A stretch of DNA of 64,000 nucleotides from Chitinophaga alhagiae (lineage in GTDB: Bacteria; Bacteroidota; Bacteroidia; Chitinophagales; Chitinophagaceae), in NCBI RefSeq assembly GCF_003568665.1, contig NZ_QXMH01000005.1, forward strand, positions 124,001 through 188,000, given 5' to 3'. Each line of letters opens with the position of its first letter. The stretch's first letter is position 1. A program made the position numbers and the translations under genes. The notes below the pieces were generated by a model. That model ran no database searches. It worked only from the letters and a program-made list of their open reading frames with translations, and was not told where the DNA came from. Shown piece after piece: positions 7,778 through 16,482 of the stretch.

Positions 7778-10700
7778 ATGAACCTTACGTGTAAACGGCA
7801 TAGTTGCCGAATGGGAATCCCTTTCCTCCTGTTGCTGCTGTTAGGCGTTCTTTACCGCGGGCAGGCGCAGGACCGTAAACGAATCAGCGGCACGGTGACC
7901 GATGCGCAAACCGGCGAGCCTGTACCGGGTGTAAGCATCCGCGTAAAACACACCAACACTGGTGGCTCCGCCGATGCCAGCGGCCGCTTCAACATCCAGG
8001 CCGCCGCCTCGGATACGCTGGTGTTCACCATTGTAGGCTACACCCGCCGCGAGCTGAGGGTGGGCAATAGCACTACCCTCCAGGTGCGGCTCTCTCAAAG
8101 CACCACCACCCTCAACGAAGTGGAGGTAGGTTATGGCGCCGTACGGAAAAAAGACCTCACCGGTTCCGTAGGCCTCGTAAATATGGAAGACATTGCCAAA
8201 GCGCCCGTACAGTCTTTTGACCAGGCGCTGGCCGGCCGCATTGCGGGCGTGCAGGTGTCTTCTAACGACGGGCAGCCCGGCGCCGAAGGCATTAACATCG
8301 TGATCAGGGGCGCCAACTCCCTTACCCAAAGCAATTCCCCCCTCTACGTAATTGACGGCTTCCCTATTGAGGACCCGGAAAATGCCGCCCTCAACCCTGA
8401 CGACATTGCTTCCATCAGCATCCTGAAAGATGCCTCCGCCACCGCTATTTACGGTGCCAGGGGCGCCAACGGCGTAGTGGTGATAGAAACCAAACGCGGC
8501 AAAACCGGCAAACCGGTGATCGGCTACAATGGTTCTCTCGGTATCAACCAGGTTACTAAAAGAATGGAGATGATGAGCCCCTACGAGTTTGTACGCTACA
8601 TGCTGGAAAGGAACCTGACCGCCGCCACGGCCACTTACCTCAAAGACGGCAAAACGCTCGATTCCTACAAGAGCGTGCCCGGCATCAACTGGCAAGACCA
8701 GCTTTTCCGCACGGGCAGCACGCAAATTCACAACCTCTCCATAAGAGGCGGTAACGACCAAACGCGTTATTCCATTTCCGGCTCCATCAACAATGCAGAC
8801 GGCATTGTGGTCAACTCCGGCCAGGAGCGTTACCAGGGCAGAATATCGCTAGACCAGACCATCAACAAGAAACTGAAGACGGGCGTCAATATCAACTACA
8901 GCCAGATCAAGAGTTTCGGGCAGCTGGCCTCTCCCGCCAGCGTGGCCGGTTCCGCCACCAGCACCCTCATGTATGCCGTTTGGGCTTACCGGCCGGTAAC
9001 AGGCGGAGAATCGGATATCAATGATGATAACCCGCTGGAAGATGAGCTGATGGACCCCGAGATAGACCATGCCAACGACTACCGGGTGAACCCCATCGTA
9101 TCCGCCAAAAATGAGCTTCGCCAGCGGCGCAGCACCAACCTCATGGCCAATGCCTACGCTACTTACGCCATTACGCCGGAGCTGACCCTTAAGGTAACCG
9201 CCGGCATCAACAACCGGGTAGACCAGCGGGACGAGTTCTACAATGAAAACACTTCCCGTGGTACGCCCCTGCTGCCCAGCTCCCGCGGCGTGCAGGCCAA
9301 CACCGCTAATGATAGCCGCCGTGACTGGATGAACGAGAACACGCTCACCTATAAAAAACGTTTCGGCAAGCATGCGCTGGACGTAGTGGGCGGTTTCACC
9401 ATGCAAGGCTTCACCCGTGAGCAGAAAGGGTATGCCATGGTACAGATACCCAACCCCGAGCTGGGCCTCAGCGGCATGGATGAAGGCATCCCCGTTTCTT
9501 CCAGCTCTTTGTATACCGGTTCCAACCTGGCCTCTTTCCTGGGCAGGGTAAACTATAACTACAAGTCAAAGTACCTGCTCACGTTCTCTTTCCGGGCAGA
9601 CGGGTCTTCCAAATTCGCCCCCGGCAACCAGTGGGCCTACTTCCCCTCGGGCGCCGCGGCCTGGCGCATGAGCGATGAAAAGTTCATGAAAGGCCTCCGC
9701 TTCATCTCCAATGCCAAACTGAGAGGCAGCTTTGGGGTAACGGGCAATAACCGCGTAGGAGATTTCTCCTACCTCCCCTCCCTCACCTTCCCCGCGGCAG
9801 ACAACTACTCCTGGGGGAATGAAACGCCTTCCAAAGGCGTGCATGCAGACAACCTGGGCAATGCCAACCTCCGTTGGGAAACCACGCAGCAGATAGACCT
9901 CGGGTACGACCTAGGCCTCTTCCGCGACCGTGTGGAGCTGAACGTAGACCTCTACCGCAAAACCACGCACGATATGTTGCTGCGCGCCAACATGCCTTAT
10001 GTAACGGGCTATGCCAGCGCGTTCAAGAACATCGGTAAAATGCAGAACCAGGGCCTGGAGCTGACGCTCACCACCGTAAACGTACGGAACAAGAATTTCA
10101 GCTGGGAAAGCAACTTCAACATCAGCTTTAACAACAGCAAGGTGCTGGCGTTGAGTGATGACGAAACAAGAATGCTGTCTCTCGTATCCTGGGAAACCGC
10201 GTTTAACAACTCCTTCCTCTATGTAGCGGAAATTGGCCGCCCGGCGGCGCAGTTCTTCGGTTATATCTGGGATGGCGTATACCAGCTCGAAGATTTCGAC
10301 CAGACCCCTTCCGGCCAGTACATCCTGAAACCTGACCGATCTACCAACGGCAGCGCCCGCGCCAACATCAAACCAGGAGACATCCGCTACCGCGACCTGA
10401 ACGGGGACGGTGTGGTAGACAGCTACGACCAGACGGTGATCGGCAATACCATGCCCACGCACTTCGGCGGTTTCTCCAACAACTTCACCTACCGCGGCCT
10501 CAGCCTGCATATATTTTTCCAATGGGCTTACGGCAACCAGATCTACAACGCCAACCGCCTGTTGTTTGAAGGCAACGGCAAAGGCAGCGGCAGCATCAAC
10601 CAGTTTGCCAACTACGCCAACCGCTGGACGCCCGAGAACCCCAGCAACACCCTTCACCGCGCCGGCGGCCAGGGCCCTGGCGGCGCTTATTCTTCAAGGG

Positions 10701-10954
10701 TGCTGGAAGACGGTTCTTTCCTTCGCCTGAAAACCATTTCACTGAGCTATGCACTGCCTTCCGCCTGGCTGAAGCGGGCGCATATCCGCAGCCTGAACGT
10801 GTTCTCTTCCGTGCAGAACCTCTACACGTGGACCAACTACAGCGGTATGGACCCCGAGGTATCTACGCGCAACAGCACGCTCACCCCGGGTTTTGACTGG
10901 TCTGCCTATCCCAGGGCGCGCACCATTGTTTTTGGTCTCAATACTTCCTTCTAA
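7778..10954 (+). CDS. SusC/RagA-type TonB-dependent receptor
   Basis: The protein has 1058 residues, normal for SusC. A signal peptide ends near AQAQ (residue 31); an internal Met12 (7811) is an alternative start that would give a more conventional signal peptide. Residues about 36-110 are the CarboxypepD-like domain (ISGTVTDAQTGEPVPGVSI). A SusC-type plug follows with FDQALAGRIAGVQV and VVVIETKRGKTG near residues 145-245. The rest is a 22-strand-type barrel ending in an aromatic residue (NTSF). It imports oligosaccharides or similar ligands handed over by SusD. It is followed after 14 bp by susD, then by a DUF5017 lipoprotein gene, forming a three-gene operon. No enzyme gene lies in the operon, so the substrate is not indicated. 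Confidence 0.95.
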   Translation: MNLTCKRHSCRMGIPFLLLLLLGVLYRGQAQDRKRISGTVTDAQTGEPVPGVSIRVKHTNTGGSADASGRFNIQAAASDTLVFTIVGYTRRELRVGNSTTLQVRLSQSTTTLNEVEVGYGAVRKKDLTGSVGLVNMEDIAKAPVQSFDQALAGRIAGVQVSSNDGQPGAEGINIVIRGANSLTQSNSPLYVIDGFPIEDPENAALNPDDIASISILKDASATAIYGARGANGVVVIETKRGKTGKPVIGYNGSLGINQVTKRMEMMSPYEFVRYMLERNLTAATATYLKDGKTLDSYKSVPGINWQDQLFRTGSTQIHNLSIRGGNDQTRYSISGSINNADGIVVNSGQERYQGRISLDQTINKKLKTGVNINYSQIKSFGQLASPASVAGSATSTLMYAVWAYRPVTGGESDINDDNPLEDELMDPEIDHANDYRVNPIVSAKNELRQRRSTNLMANAYATYAITPELTLKVTAGINNRVDQRDEFYNENTSRGTPLLPSSRGVQANTANDSRRDWMNENTLTYKKRFGKHALDVVGGFTMQGFTREQKGYAMVQIPNPELGLSGMDEGIPVSSSSLYTGSNLASFLGRVNYNYKSKYLLTFSFRADGSSKFAPGNQWAYFPSGAAAWRMSDEKFMKGLRFISNAKLRGSFGVTGNNRVGDFSYLPSLTFPAADNYSWGNETPSKGVHADNLGNANLRWETTQQIDLGYDLGLFRDRVELNVDLYRKTTHDMLLRANMPYVTGYASAFKNIGKMQNQGLELTLTTVNVRNKNFSWESNFNISFNNSKVLALSDDETRMLSLVSWETAFNNSFLYVAEIGRPAAQFFGYIWDGVYQLEDFDQTPSGQYILKPDRSTNGSARANIKPGDIRYRDLNGDGVVDSYDQTVIGNTMPTHFGGFSNNFTYRGLSLHIFFQWAYGNQIYNANRLLFEGNGKGSGSINQFANYANRWTPENPSNTLHRAGGQGPGGAYSSRVLEDGSFLRLKTISLSYALPSAWLKRAHIRSLNVFSSVQNLYTWTNYSGMDPEVSTRNSTLTPGFDWSAYPRARTIVFGLNTSF

Positions 10955-10968
10955 ACCATACTCAACAA

Positions 10969-12564
10969 ATGATGCATATGAAATACATACACATTTTGCT
11001 GGTAGCCTGCTGTTGCGTAGGTATAGGCGGCTGTAAAAAATTCCTGGGCACCAGGCCGCAGGATTTTTTGTCGCCGGTGAATTATTACAGCAATGAAGAA
11101 CAGATCACTTTTGCCCTGGCCGGCGTATACAGCCACCTTGGCAAGTCTGAACTATATGGAGACAGGATGTTGGGTAGAATGGGGCTTGACGCGGATGAAG
11201 GTTTTTATTCCCGCTCGGGAGAGCTGACCGGTGTATCTGTTTACGAAGTATCCGCTTCCGACCCCATCGTTTCCACTCACTGGCGCTGGTTATACGAAGC
11301 CATCAACCGTGCCAACCTGTTGCTGGCCAACATAGACAAACCCAGCATGGAAGAAAAGAAACGCAACGCCATTAAAGGCGAGGCGCTGTTCCTGCGGAGC
11401 TATTATTACCTGATGCTGGTGAGCAACTTCGGCGGCGTGCCGCTGATACTGGAGCCGGTAGGTTCCGCCAACTCCGTTAACTTTCCCCGCGCTACCGCCA
11501 GGGAAGTATATGACCAGATAGTAACGGATATGAAAACGGCGGAGGGGCTGGTACTGACCGCCGCTGAAGCAGGCCATGGCGGCCGTGTGAGCAAATCCGC
11601 GGTGCGCGGCATACTGGCCCGTGTTTGCCTTTACATGGCCGGCCACCCTATTAATGATGCCAGCAAGTACGCGGAAGCGCGCGAGTGGGCGCTCAAGGTC
11701 ATGCAGCCGCAGGAAGACGGTTTCCAGCACGCGCTGAACCCCTCTTTTGAAGGCGTGTTCATGAACTATTGCGAGGATAAATATGACATCAAGGAAAGCA
11801 TCTGGGAAGTGGAGTTCTGGGGCAACACGCAGGGCGCTTACCGCGAAACCGGCCGTGTAGGCAGCAACAACGGCATTGCCTATTCTACAGATCCGCCAGA
11901 TCCGAAATTTGCCTACAGCTATGGTTTTCTCAACCCCACCGGCAAGCTGTTCCGCCTGTTTGAGGCAGGAGATCTGCGGCGTGACTGGAGCATAGCCACC
12001 TACCGTACCTCCGGCAACCCGGCCGTAAAAACCAACTGGACGGCCAGCCAGATCTACGAAAGGAACAGCGGCAAATGGCGCCGGGAATTTGAAGTGGTGA
12101 TGCCCAAAGACAAGAACGGCGGCGCCATCAACTTCCCCCTGCTGCGCTATGCAGACGTGTTGCTCATGTTTGCCGAAGCGGAAAACGAAGTGAACGGCCC
12201 CACCGGGGATGCCTACGAAGCGCTGAACCAGGTCAGGAGAAGGGCTTACGGCAAACCGGCCAATACGCCAGACCCCGCGGCAGACGTTACCGGGCTGGAC
12301 CAGGAGAGCTTCCGCCAGTACCTGCAGGATGAAAGGTCAAGAGAACTGTGTTTTGAATGCCTGCGCAAACGGGACCTGGTACGCTGGAACATCTTCCTGC
12401 CGGTTATGAAGGCCGTGGCCAACCTGATAGATGGTGAAGCCCCCAGCGCCTTCAAATATGCCGCCCGCTCTTACAACAATGCCAGCGCAAGAGATGAGCT
12501 GTGGCCCATCCCCTCCCGGGAAATAGGATTAAACAAGGCCCTCACGCAAAACCCGGGCTGGTAA
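10969..12564 (+). CDS. SusD/RagB-type surface nutrient-binding lipoprotein
   Basis: The protein has 531 residues and a lipoprotein signal with its lipobox cysteine at residue 22 (GIGGCKKF). The start may be 10969 or the Met at 10978, which gives MKYIHILL. The SusD features are the N-terminal SusD-like segment (YEAINRANLLLANID, GEALFLRSYYYLML) and the C-terminal RagB/SusD segment (LLRYADVLLMFAEAENEV). It closes the pore of the partner SusC and binds the glycan at the surface. It is encoded directly after SusC and 28 bp before the DUF5017 gene. Confidence 0.95.
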   Translation: MMHMKYIHILLVACCCVGIGGCKKFLGTRPQDFLSPVNYYSNEEQITFALAGVYSHLGKSELYGDRMLGRMGLDADEGFYSRSGELTGVSVYEVSASDPIVSTHWRWLYEAINRANLLLANIDKPSMEEKKRNAIKGEALFLRSYYYLMLVSNFGGVPLILEPVGSANSVNFPRATAREVYDQIVTDMKTAEGLVLTAAEAGHGGRVSKSAVRGILARVCLYMAGHPINDASKYAEAREWALKVMQPQEDGFQHALNPSFEGVFMNYCEDKYDIKESIWEVEFWGNTQGAYRETGRVGSNNGIAYSTDPPDPKFAYSYGFLNPTGKLFRLFEAGDLRRDWSIATYRTSGNPAVKTNWTASQIYERNSGKWRREFEVVMPKDKNGGAINFPLLRYADVLLMFAEAENEVNGPTGDAYEALNQVRRRAYGKPANTPDPAADVTGLDQESFRQYLQDERSRELCFECLRKRDLVRWNIFLPVMKAVANLIDGEAPSAFKYAARSYNNASARDELWPIPSREIGLNKALTQNPGW

Positions 12565-12592
12565 GCGTTTCCTCTAACTTTAAAACTCTGCA

Positions 12593-13504
12593 ATGATGAA
12601 ACCGATATATTATTTGCTGCTGGGCTGCCTCTGGATGGCCACTGCCTGCCAGAAAGAAAATGTGGACGATCCCGTATTTGATGTAACGGCAGAATCCCTT
12701 ACCGTAAAGGCCGGTGAAGCCGTTAAATTCGCCTTCACGGGAGACCCGGGCCTCATCTCTTTCTATTCCGGGGAAGTGGGGAACGATTATGCTTTTAAAG
12801 ACGGCCGCGTGGTAGAAGCCGGTGAGGTGTTCATGTCTTTCAACACCAACACGCAATACGGCACCCAGGCCAACCAGTTCTCTGTATGGGCCTCTACGGA
12901 CTTCAACGCCAAGTATAACATTGGGGACGTGAAGGCCGCCACCTGGGTAGACATCACAGACCGCTTCACCATTGCCAACTCTACCACTTACACCAATTCA
13001 GGCTCCGTGAGCCTGAACGATATTGTGGTAGACGGCCAGCCGATTTTCATTGCGTTCAAATACGTGATGAACCAGCCCGTAGCCACCCTGGGCGTGGGTA
13101 AAACATGGCGGGTGCAGAACTTTTCGCTGAAGAGCAACACTTCCATCGGCACGCAGGTGCTGGCAGACCATGTGAGCGCCGGATGGCTGCTGGTGTATGA
13201 AGGGCCCAAGGAAGAGACCCGCTCCTCCATTACCGCCAGCACCATTACCATGCGGGCCAATGCCCAGAATACAACGGCGTATACGGAAGACTGGTGTATT
13301 TCACAGGCGGTACAGGCCGGCAGTGTAGACATGGGGCCAGACCGCAGCATTGCCGTAAAAGGCTATGCCAACTCGCGGCTGGAAGAGTATACTCATACGT
13401 ATGCGCAGCCGGGCACGTATAAAGCCACCTTCCTTGCTGCCAATTCAAACATTCATGACAACAAGCAGGTGCTGAAACAACTGGACATTACGGTAGTACC
13501 GTAG
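12593..13504 (+). CDS. DUF5017-type surface lipoprotein, likely third component of the SusCD system
   Basis: The protein has 303 residues with a lipoprotein signal and cysteine at residue 19 (ATACQKEN). The N-terminal part (VKFAFTGDPGLISFYSGEVGN) and the beta-rich sequence resemble DUF5017 proteins encoded beside susCD pairs. A PKD-like tail occurs near the end (YTHTYAQPGTYKATFLAA). By position it should be an extra surface ligand-binding protein comparable to SusE/SusF. The family's role is not well characterised. Confidence 0.75.
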   Translation: MMKPIYYLLLGCLWMATACQKENVDDPVFDVTAESLTVKAGEAVKFAFTGDPGLISFYSGEVGNDYAFKDGRVVEAGEVFMSFNTNTQYGTQANQFSVWASTDFNAKYNIGDVKAATWVDITDRFTIANSTTYTNSGSVSLNDIVVDGQPIFIAFKYVMNQPVATLGVGKTWRVQNFSLKSNTSIGTQVLADHVSAGWLLVYEGPKEETRSSITASTITMRANAQNTTAYTEDWCISQAVQAGSVDMGPDRSIAVKGYANSRLEEYTHTYAQPGTYKATFLAANSNIHDNKQVLKQLDITVVP

Positions 13505-13520
13505 GGCATAGAAAAAATCG

Positions 13521-13562
13521 ACGCAACGGGCCGGCGGGGACTTCCCTGCTGGCCTTTTGCGT
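13521..13562. terminator. Hairpin between convergent genes, probable bidirectional terminator
   Basis: GGCCGGCGGGGA at 13529-13540 pairs (with two GU pairs on the plus strand) to TCCCTGCTGGCC at 13543-13554. ACGCAA and TTGCGT extend the stem outside it. A short T4 tract follows on the plus strand. It sits between the ends of the DUF5017 gene and the leftward exonuclease gene. Confidence 0.55.
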
Positions 13563-13568
13563 TCCGGC

Positions 13569-14939
13569 TTACTGGAAGCTGACCAGCCTGGCCGTTTTGG
13601 AAGCGGTATACTGCCGTAGAAGATTGCGGATAAATTCGTTCTCGGGGTATTGGATCAGCCAGTTTTTCAGCATGGCGCCGTCAGACACGGCAACGTCTCT
13701 CGGTACGTAACCCATGCCATAGAACTTCCCTTTTTCCATGAGTATGCAGCTCTGCTCCGTGGCCATGCGGCCCGCGTCGAGGATGGCAAAAGAAGGCTGG
13801 CGGGCCTGCAGGCTTTCCAGGGCGGTCAGCACCCGTTTATTGTACCGCACGGGCTTTTCTTTCTTTTCGCAGGCGCCTTTGCAGGTTTTTTCGGCTATGC
13901 CGGTGCAGGCATCCTGGTCTGTTTGCAGGAAGCAGAGCTTGGGGCACAGCCTGAACTCCCGGATCAGCTCGCGCATCAGCTGGTGGCCGTCTGCCAGCAG
14001 GTTGAAGGTAAATACGGGGTGGGTGTATTTCCGGCGTTTTTCAATGGCCAGGCGCAGGTAACCCTGCTGGTCTTCAAACATGTAAATGCCGTACCTGAAC
14101 TCTATGCGTTTCTGCGCATTGTTGTATTGCGGCCAGAGGCGGCGTATCTCTATAGATTCCAGTATGAAAGCCATCAGCTCCGTGCCTGTTTTCTCGTAGG
14201 TAATACGGTGAATGTTGCGGATGAACTCCTGCCGCTGGCGGCCGGCGCTGTTGCCGGTGAAGTGGCTGGTAACCCTTTTTTTGATGTCTCTCGCCTTGCC
14301 TACGTATACCACCTTGCCTTTCACATTGTGGAAATAATATACGCCCGGGCAGGAAGGCAATTCCGCCACCTGCTCCTGCGGGAGGTGCAACGGCAGCCAT
14401 TTTTCCCGGGAGCGGCCGTGCAGGGCCTGCGCAATGGCGCCCTGGCTGTCTGCCGCCATCAGCCGTTCAAACAGCTGTACGGTGGCCAGTGCGTCCCCGC
14501 TGGCGCGGTGGCGCTGCTGTATGTTGATGTTCAACTGCCGGCAGAGGTTGCCCAGGCTGTAAGAAGGGAAACCGGGAAACACTTTGCGGCTCAGGCGCAC
14601 CGTGCAGAGCTTTTTGGCCTGCAGGGTATACCCGCAGCCGTCCAGGTGGTGCCGGAGGAAAGAATAATCGAAATTAACGTTGTGGGCAATAAAGATCTGG
14701 CCCTGCAGCAGTTCAAACACCCGGGCCGCCACCTCTTCAAAAGGCGGCGCATCGGCCACCATATCGTCCGTAATGCCTGTGAGCGCCTGTATATAGCGCG
14801 GAATGGGCCGCCCCGGGTTTACCAGGGTCTCAAAATGCTCCACTATCTCCTGCCCGTCGTGCACAAAAATGGCAATTTCCGTGATGCAGCCGGCACTGGC
14901 GTGCCCTCCCGTTGTTTCAATGTCTACAATGGCGTACAT
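13569..14939 (-). CDS. DEDDh exonuclease (DNA polymerase III epsilon-like) fused to a GIY-YIG (UvrC-type) nuclease
   Basis: The protein has 456 residues from the ATG at 14939. The frame is open 23 codons further upstream, but a TATATTTG promoter element at 14944-14951 and the tight exonuclease start MYAIVDIETTGG favour 14939. The first half is a DEDDh exonuclease: DIETTG, HNVNFDYSFL, then H-x4-D in RHRASGDA. The second is a GIY-YIG domain at about 197-285 (GVYYFHNVKGKVVYVGKA, ESIEIRRLWPQYN). Further on, a cysteine cluster (LCPKLC, DACTG, TCKGAC) matches the one after the GIY-YIG domain in UvrC. The family is thought to act in DNA repair. UvrBC- and HhH-type C-terminal domains are not seen, so it resembles Cho-like short UvrC paralogues fused to an exonuclease. 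Confidence 0.9.
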   Translation of the reverse strand: MYAIVDIETTGGHASAGCITEIAIFVHDGQEIVEHFETLVNPGRPIPRYIQALTGITDDMVADAPPFEEVAARVFELLQGQIFIAHNVNFDYSFLRHHLDGCGYTLQAKKLCTVRLSRKVFPGFPSYSLGNLCRQLNINIQQRHRASGDALATVQLFERLMAADSQGAIAQALHGRSREKWLPLHLPQEQVAELPSCPGVYYFHNVKGKVVYVGKARDIKKRVTSHFTGNSAGRQRQEFIRNIHRITYEKTGTELMAFILESIEIRRLWPQYNNAQKRIEFRYGIYMFEDQQGYLRLAIEKRRKYTHPVFTFNLLADGHQLMRELIREFRLCPKLCFLQTDQDACTGIAEKTCKGACEKKEKPVRYNKRVLTALESLQARQPSFAILDAGRMATEQSCILMEKGKFYGMGYVPRDVAVSDGAMLKNWLIQYPENEFIRNLLRQYTASKTARLVSFQ

Positions 14940-14943
14940 GCAG

Positions 14944-14951
14944 CAAATATA
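14944..14951 (-). promoter_or_regulatory. -7 promoter element for the exonuclease/GIY-YIG gene
   Basis: Read on the minus strand it is TATATTTG, an exact TAnnTTTG match five bases before the ATG at 14939. A well-spaced TTG is not visible upstream. The position implies a very short or absent leader. Confidence 0.4.
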
Positions 14952-15131
14952 CGGATTGGTACGCAAGGTATTTGCGCGGTGCGGGGGCGAGGCCCGGCAC
15001 CGGCTCATTACCCAGGCGCCGGACGCATTGCGTGGAAAACAATTACTGCCGGGAACGGCTGTTGGGCAAAAAAATACACACGGCTCCTGCTGTTACATTA
15101 AAAATTCCCTGCTGTTAATAGTGGTAAGGTT

Positions 15132-15160
15132 TTTGGCCTTTTTTACACGAAATAATTTTC
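15132..15160 (+). promoter_or_regulatory. Weak candidate promoter for the small lysine-rich protein
   Basis: TTTG at 15132-15135 and TAATTTTC at 15153-15160 are separated by 17 bp. One base differs from the TAnnTTTG consensus. The small gene starts 42 bp downstream. Confidence 0.3.
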
Positions 15161-15202
15161 CGGTCAGCGTCTCATGCAATTGTCAACATAAAAATTTTGA
15201 TC

Positions 15203-15439
15203 ATGAAAGGAAAACTCGCACCCATTGGTATTATTGCCATGTTTATTGTAGTAGTGATGGGAAGCCGCGGCTTCTCCGGCCAGCCGGCCATAGCAGCTAC
15301 CACAGCGGATGGTATCAGCTGGAATGCACAGGATACCGTTCCGCAGGATACTACCAAGAAAAAGAAGAAAAAAGACAAAAAGAACAGGGATACGTCCAAC
15401 CTTCCGAAACCAGATACGTTTCAAACTTTCAGGCCATAG
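15203..15439 (+). CDS. Small exported or membrane-anchored lysine-rich protein, unknown function
   Basis: The protein has 78 residues from the ATG at 15203. A hydrophobic segment (IGIIAMFIVVVMG) follows a short basic N-terminus and would act as a signal peptide or anchor. A linker follows, then a strongly basic run (TTKKKKKKDKKNRD) and a polar tail ending TFQTFRP. I recognise no family. A strong terminator follows 24 bp after the stop and a candidate promoter lies upstream, so it appears to be a single-gene unit. It could be a small surface or periplasmic polycation. Confidence 0.6.
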   Translation: MKGKLAPIGIIAMFIVVVMGSRGFSGQPAIAATTADGISWNAQDTVPQDTTKKKKKKDKKNRDTSNLPKPDTFQTFRP

Positions 15440-15463
15440 CATACAGGATGTTGGTTGTGAAAA

Positions 15464-15495
15464 GAAAAACCCCGGAAACGGTTCCGGGGTTTTTC
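15464..15495. terminator. Bidirectional Rho-independent terminator
   Basis: GAAAAACCCCGGAA at 15464-15477 pairs with TTCCGGGGTTTTTC at 15482-15495 around a 4-nt loop. A/T-runs on both flanks serve both strands. It lies between the small lysine-rich gene and the convergent SRPBCC gene. Confidence 0.9.
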
Positions 15496-15518
15496 TTCCA
15501 GGTATTATAGTATGTTAG

Positions 15519-16220
15519 TTAATACAAGGCCTCCATATGTTGTTTGAAGTTCTTCACATCGTCCCGTACCAGTTTGGCAAATGCGGGGTTCAACAGCCGT
15601 ACCAGTCCTGCCCCGGCATAACCGGCCGGCGGCCGGTAGGAAATGGTCACAAATACTTCGGTACCGCCCTCCGGGGTTTCCCTGAAGCGCACTTTACCGG
15701 CGTTAGACACGGTAGACCCGTTGAGGGAGCGCCAGCCAAAAAAGTCGTTCTCCCTTTCGTCCACAATTTCCGCGTCCCATTCCAGGGCCAGGTCCCCTAT
15801 CAGCTTCACCATCCAGTGAGAATGTTTATCGTCCAGTATTTCCACATCATGCAGGTGGCCCATAAAAGACGGGAGGTTATCCAGCTGCCGCCAGTAGGCG
15901 TACACATCAGCAATGGGGGCGTTCACCACCATGGAGGTGCGGATGTTAACGGCGCGGGCGTGGCGGGTATGCAGCTTGTCTTCCACAATGGCCTGCAGGG
16001 GGCAGTTGCCGGAGATACCGCGGTACAGCAGGTAGCCTCCTGCCAGCAGGCGGCCCAGGCTGGCCAGCGGCTTTTTGCCCACATCGTGCAGGCCGGCGTA
16101 TACCAATGCGGCGCCCGCGGCGGCTGAAATAATGCGGCCGGTTCTGGATACGTTGATCACAGTAGTGGAGTCATACAAAAAGCCTGCATGCGGCTTGTCC
16201 AATTCATGTTCCTGGTCCAT
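15519..16220 (-). CDS. Membrane-anchored SRPBCC (polyketide-cyclase/START-fold) protein
   Basis: The protein has 233 residues. The N-terminal part (about 20-75) holds two hydrophobic stretches with INVSRTGRIISAAAGAALVYAG, resembling the YgaP-type DUF2892 membrane domain. From about 92 to the end it is a SRPBCC domain (VVNAPIADVYAYWRQLDNLPSFMGHL, WDAEIVDEREND). This fusion recurs in Bacteroidota and Proteobacteria. The fold binds hydrophobic ligands, but no substrate is known. It is a single gene, convergent with the small lysine-rich gene. Confidence 0.8.
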   Translation of the reverse strand: MDQEHELDKPHAGFLYDSTTVINVSRTGRIISAAAGAALVYAGLHDVGKKPLASLGRLLAGGYLLYRGISGNCPLQAIVEDKLHTRHARAVNIRTSMVVNAPIADVYAYWRQLDNLPSFMGHLHDVEILDDKHSHWMVKLIGDLALEWDAEIVDERENDFFGWRSLNGSTVSNAGKVRFRETPEGGTEVFVTISYRPPAGYAGAGLVRLLNPAFAKLVRDDVKNFKQHMEALY

Positions 16221-16331
16221 ACAAAAGGTTTTGCGTGTTATACAGCGAAAATCCTGCTAAAACATTATGGGGTGAAAAACAGGCCGTTACCAAAACAGCC
16301 GTGTGTATAAAATTACACAATCCTGCAAGAA

Positions 16332-16367
16332 CAAAAAAACAGGGAGGCCACTTTGTAGCCTCCCTGT
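16332..16367 (-). terminator. Rho-independent terminator for the AsmA-like gene
   Basis: ACAGGGAGGC at 16339-16348 pairs with GCCTCCCTGT at 16358-16367 around a 9-nt loop. Read leftward, the stem is followed by a T-run (A-run 16333-16339 on plus). It lies about 115 bp after the AsmA-like stop. Confidence 0.8.
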
Positions 16368-16482
16368 TGCGGGCTTGACCTAACTGATGAACGCCGCTGG
16401 ACCGGGAGCGGTGCAGCAAAAAAGGTTCCTGCCTGCAAATCCGCGGCAGATAAGGGATATCCAATATCAAGTGGGGATTTAT

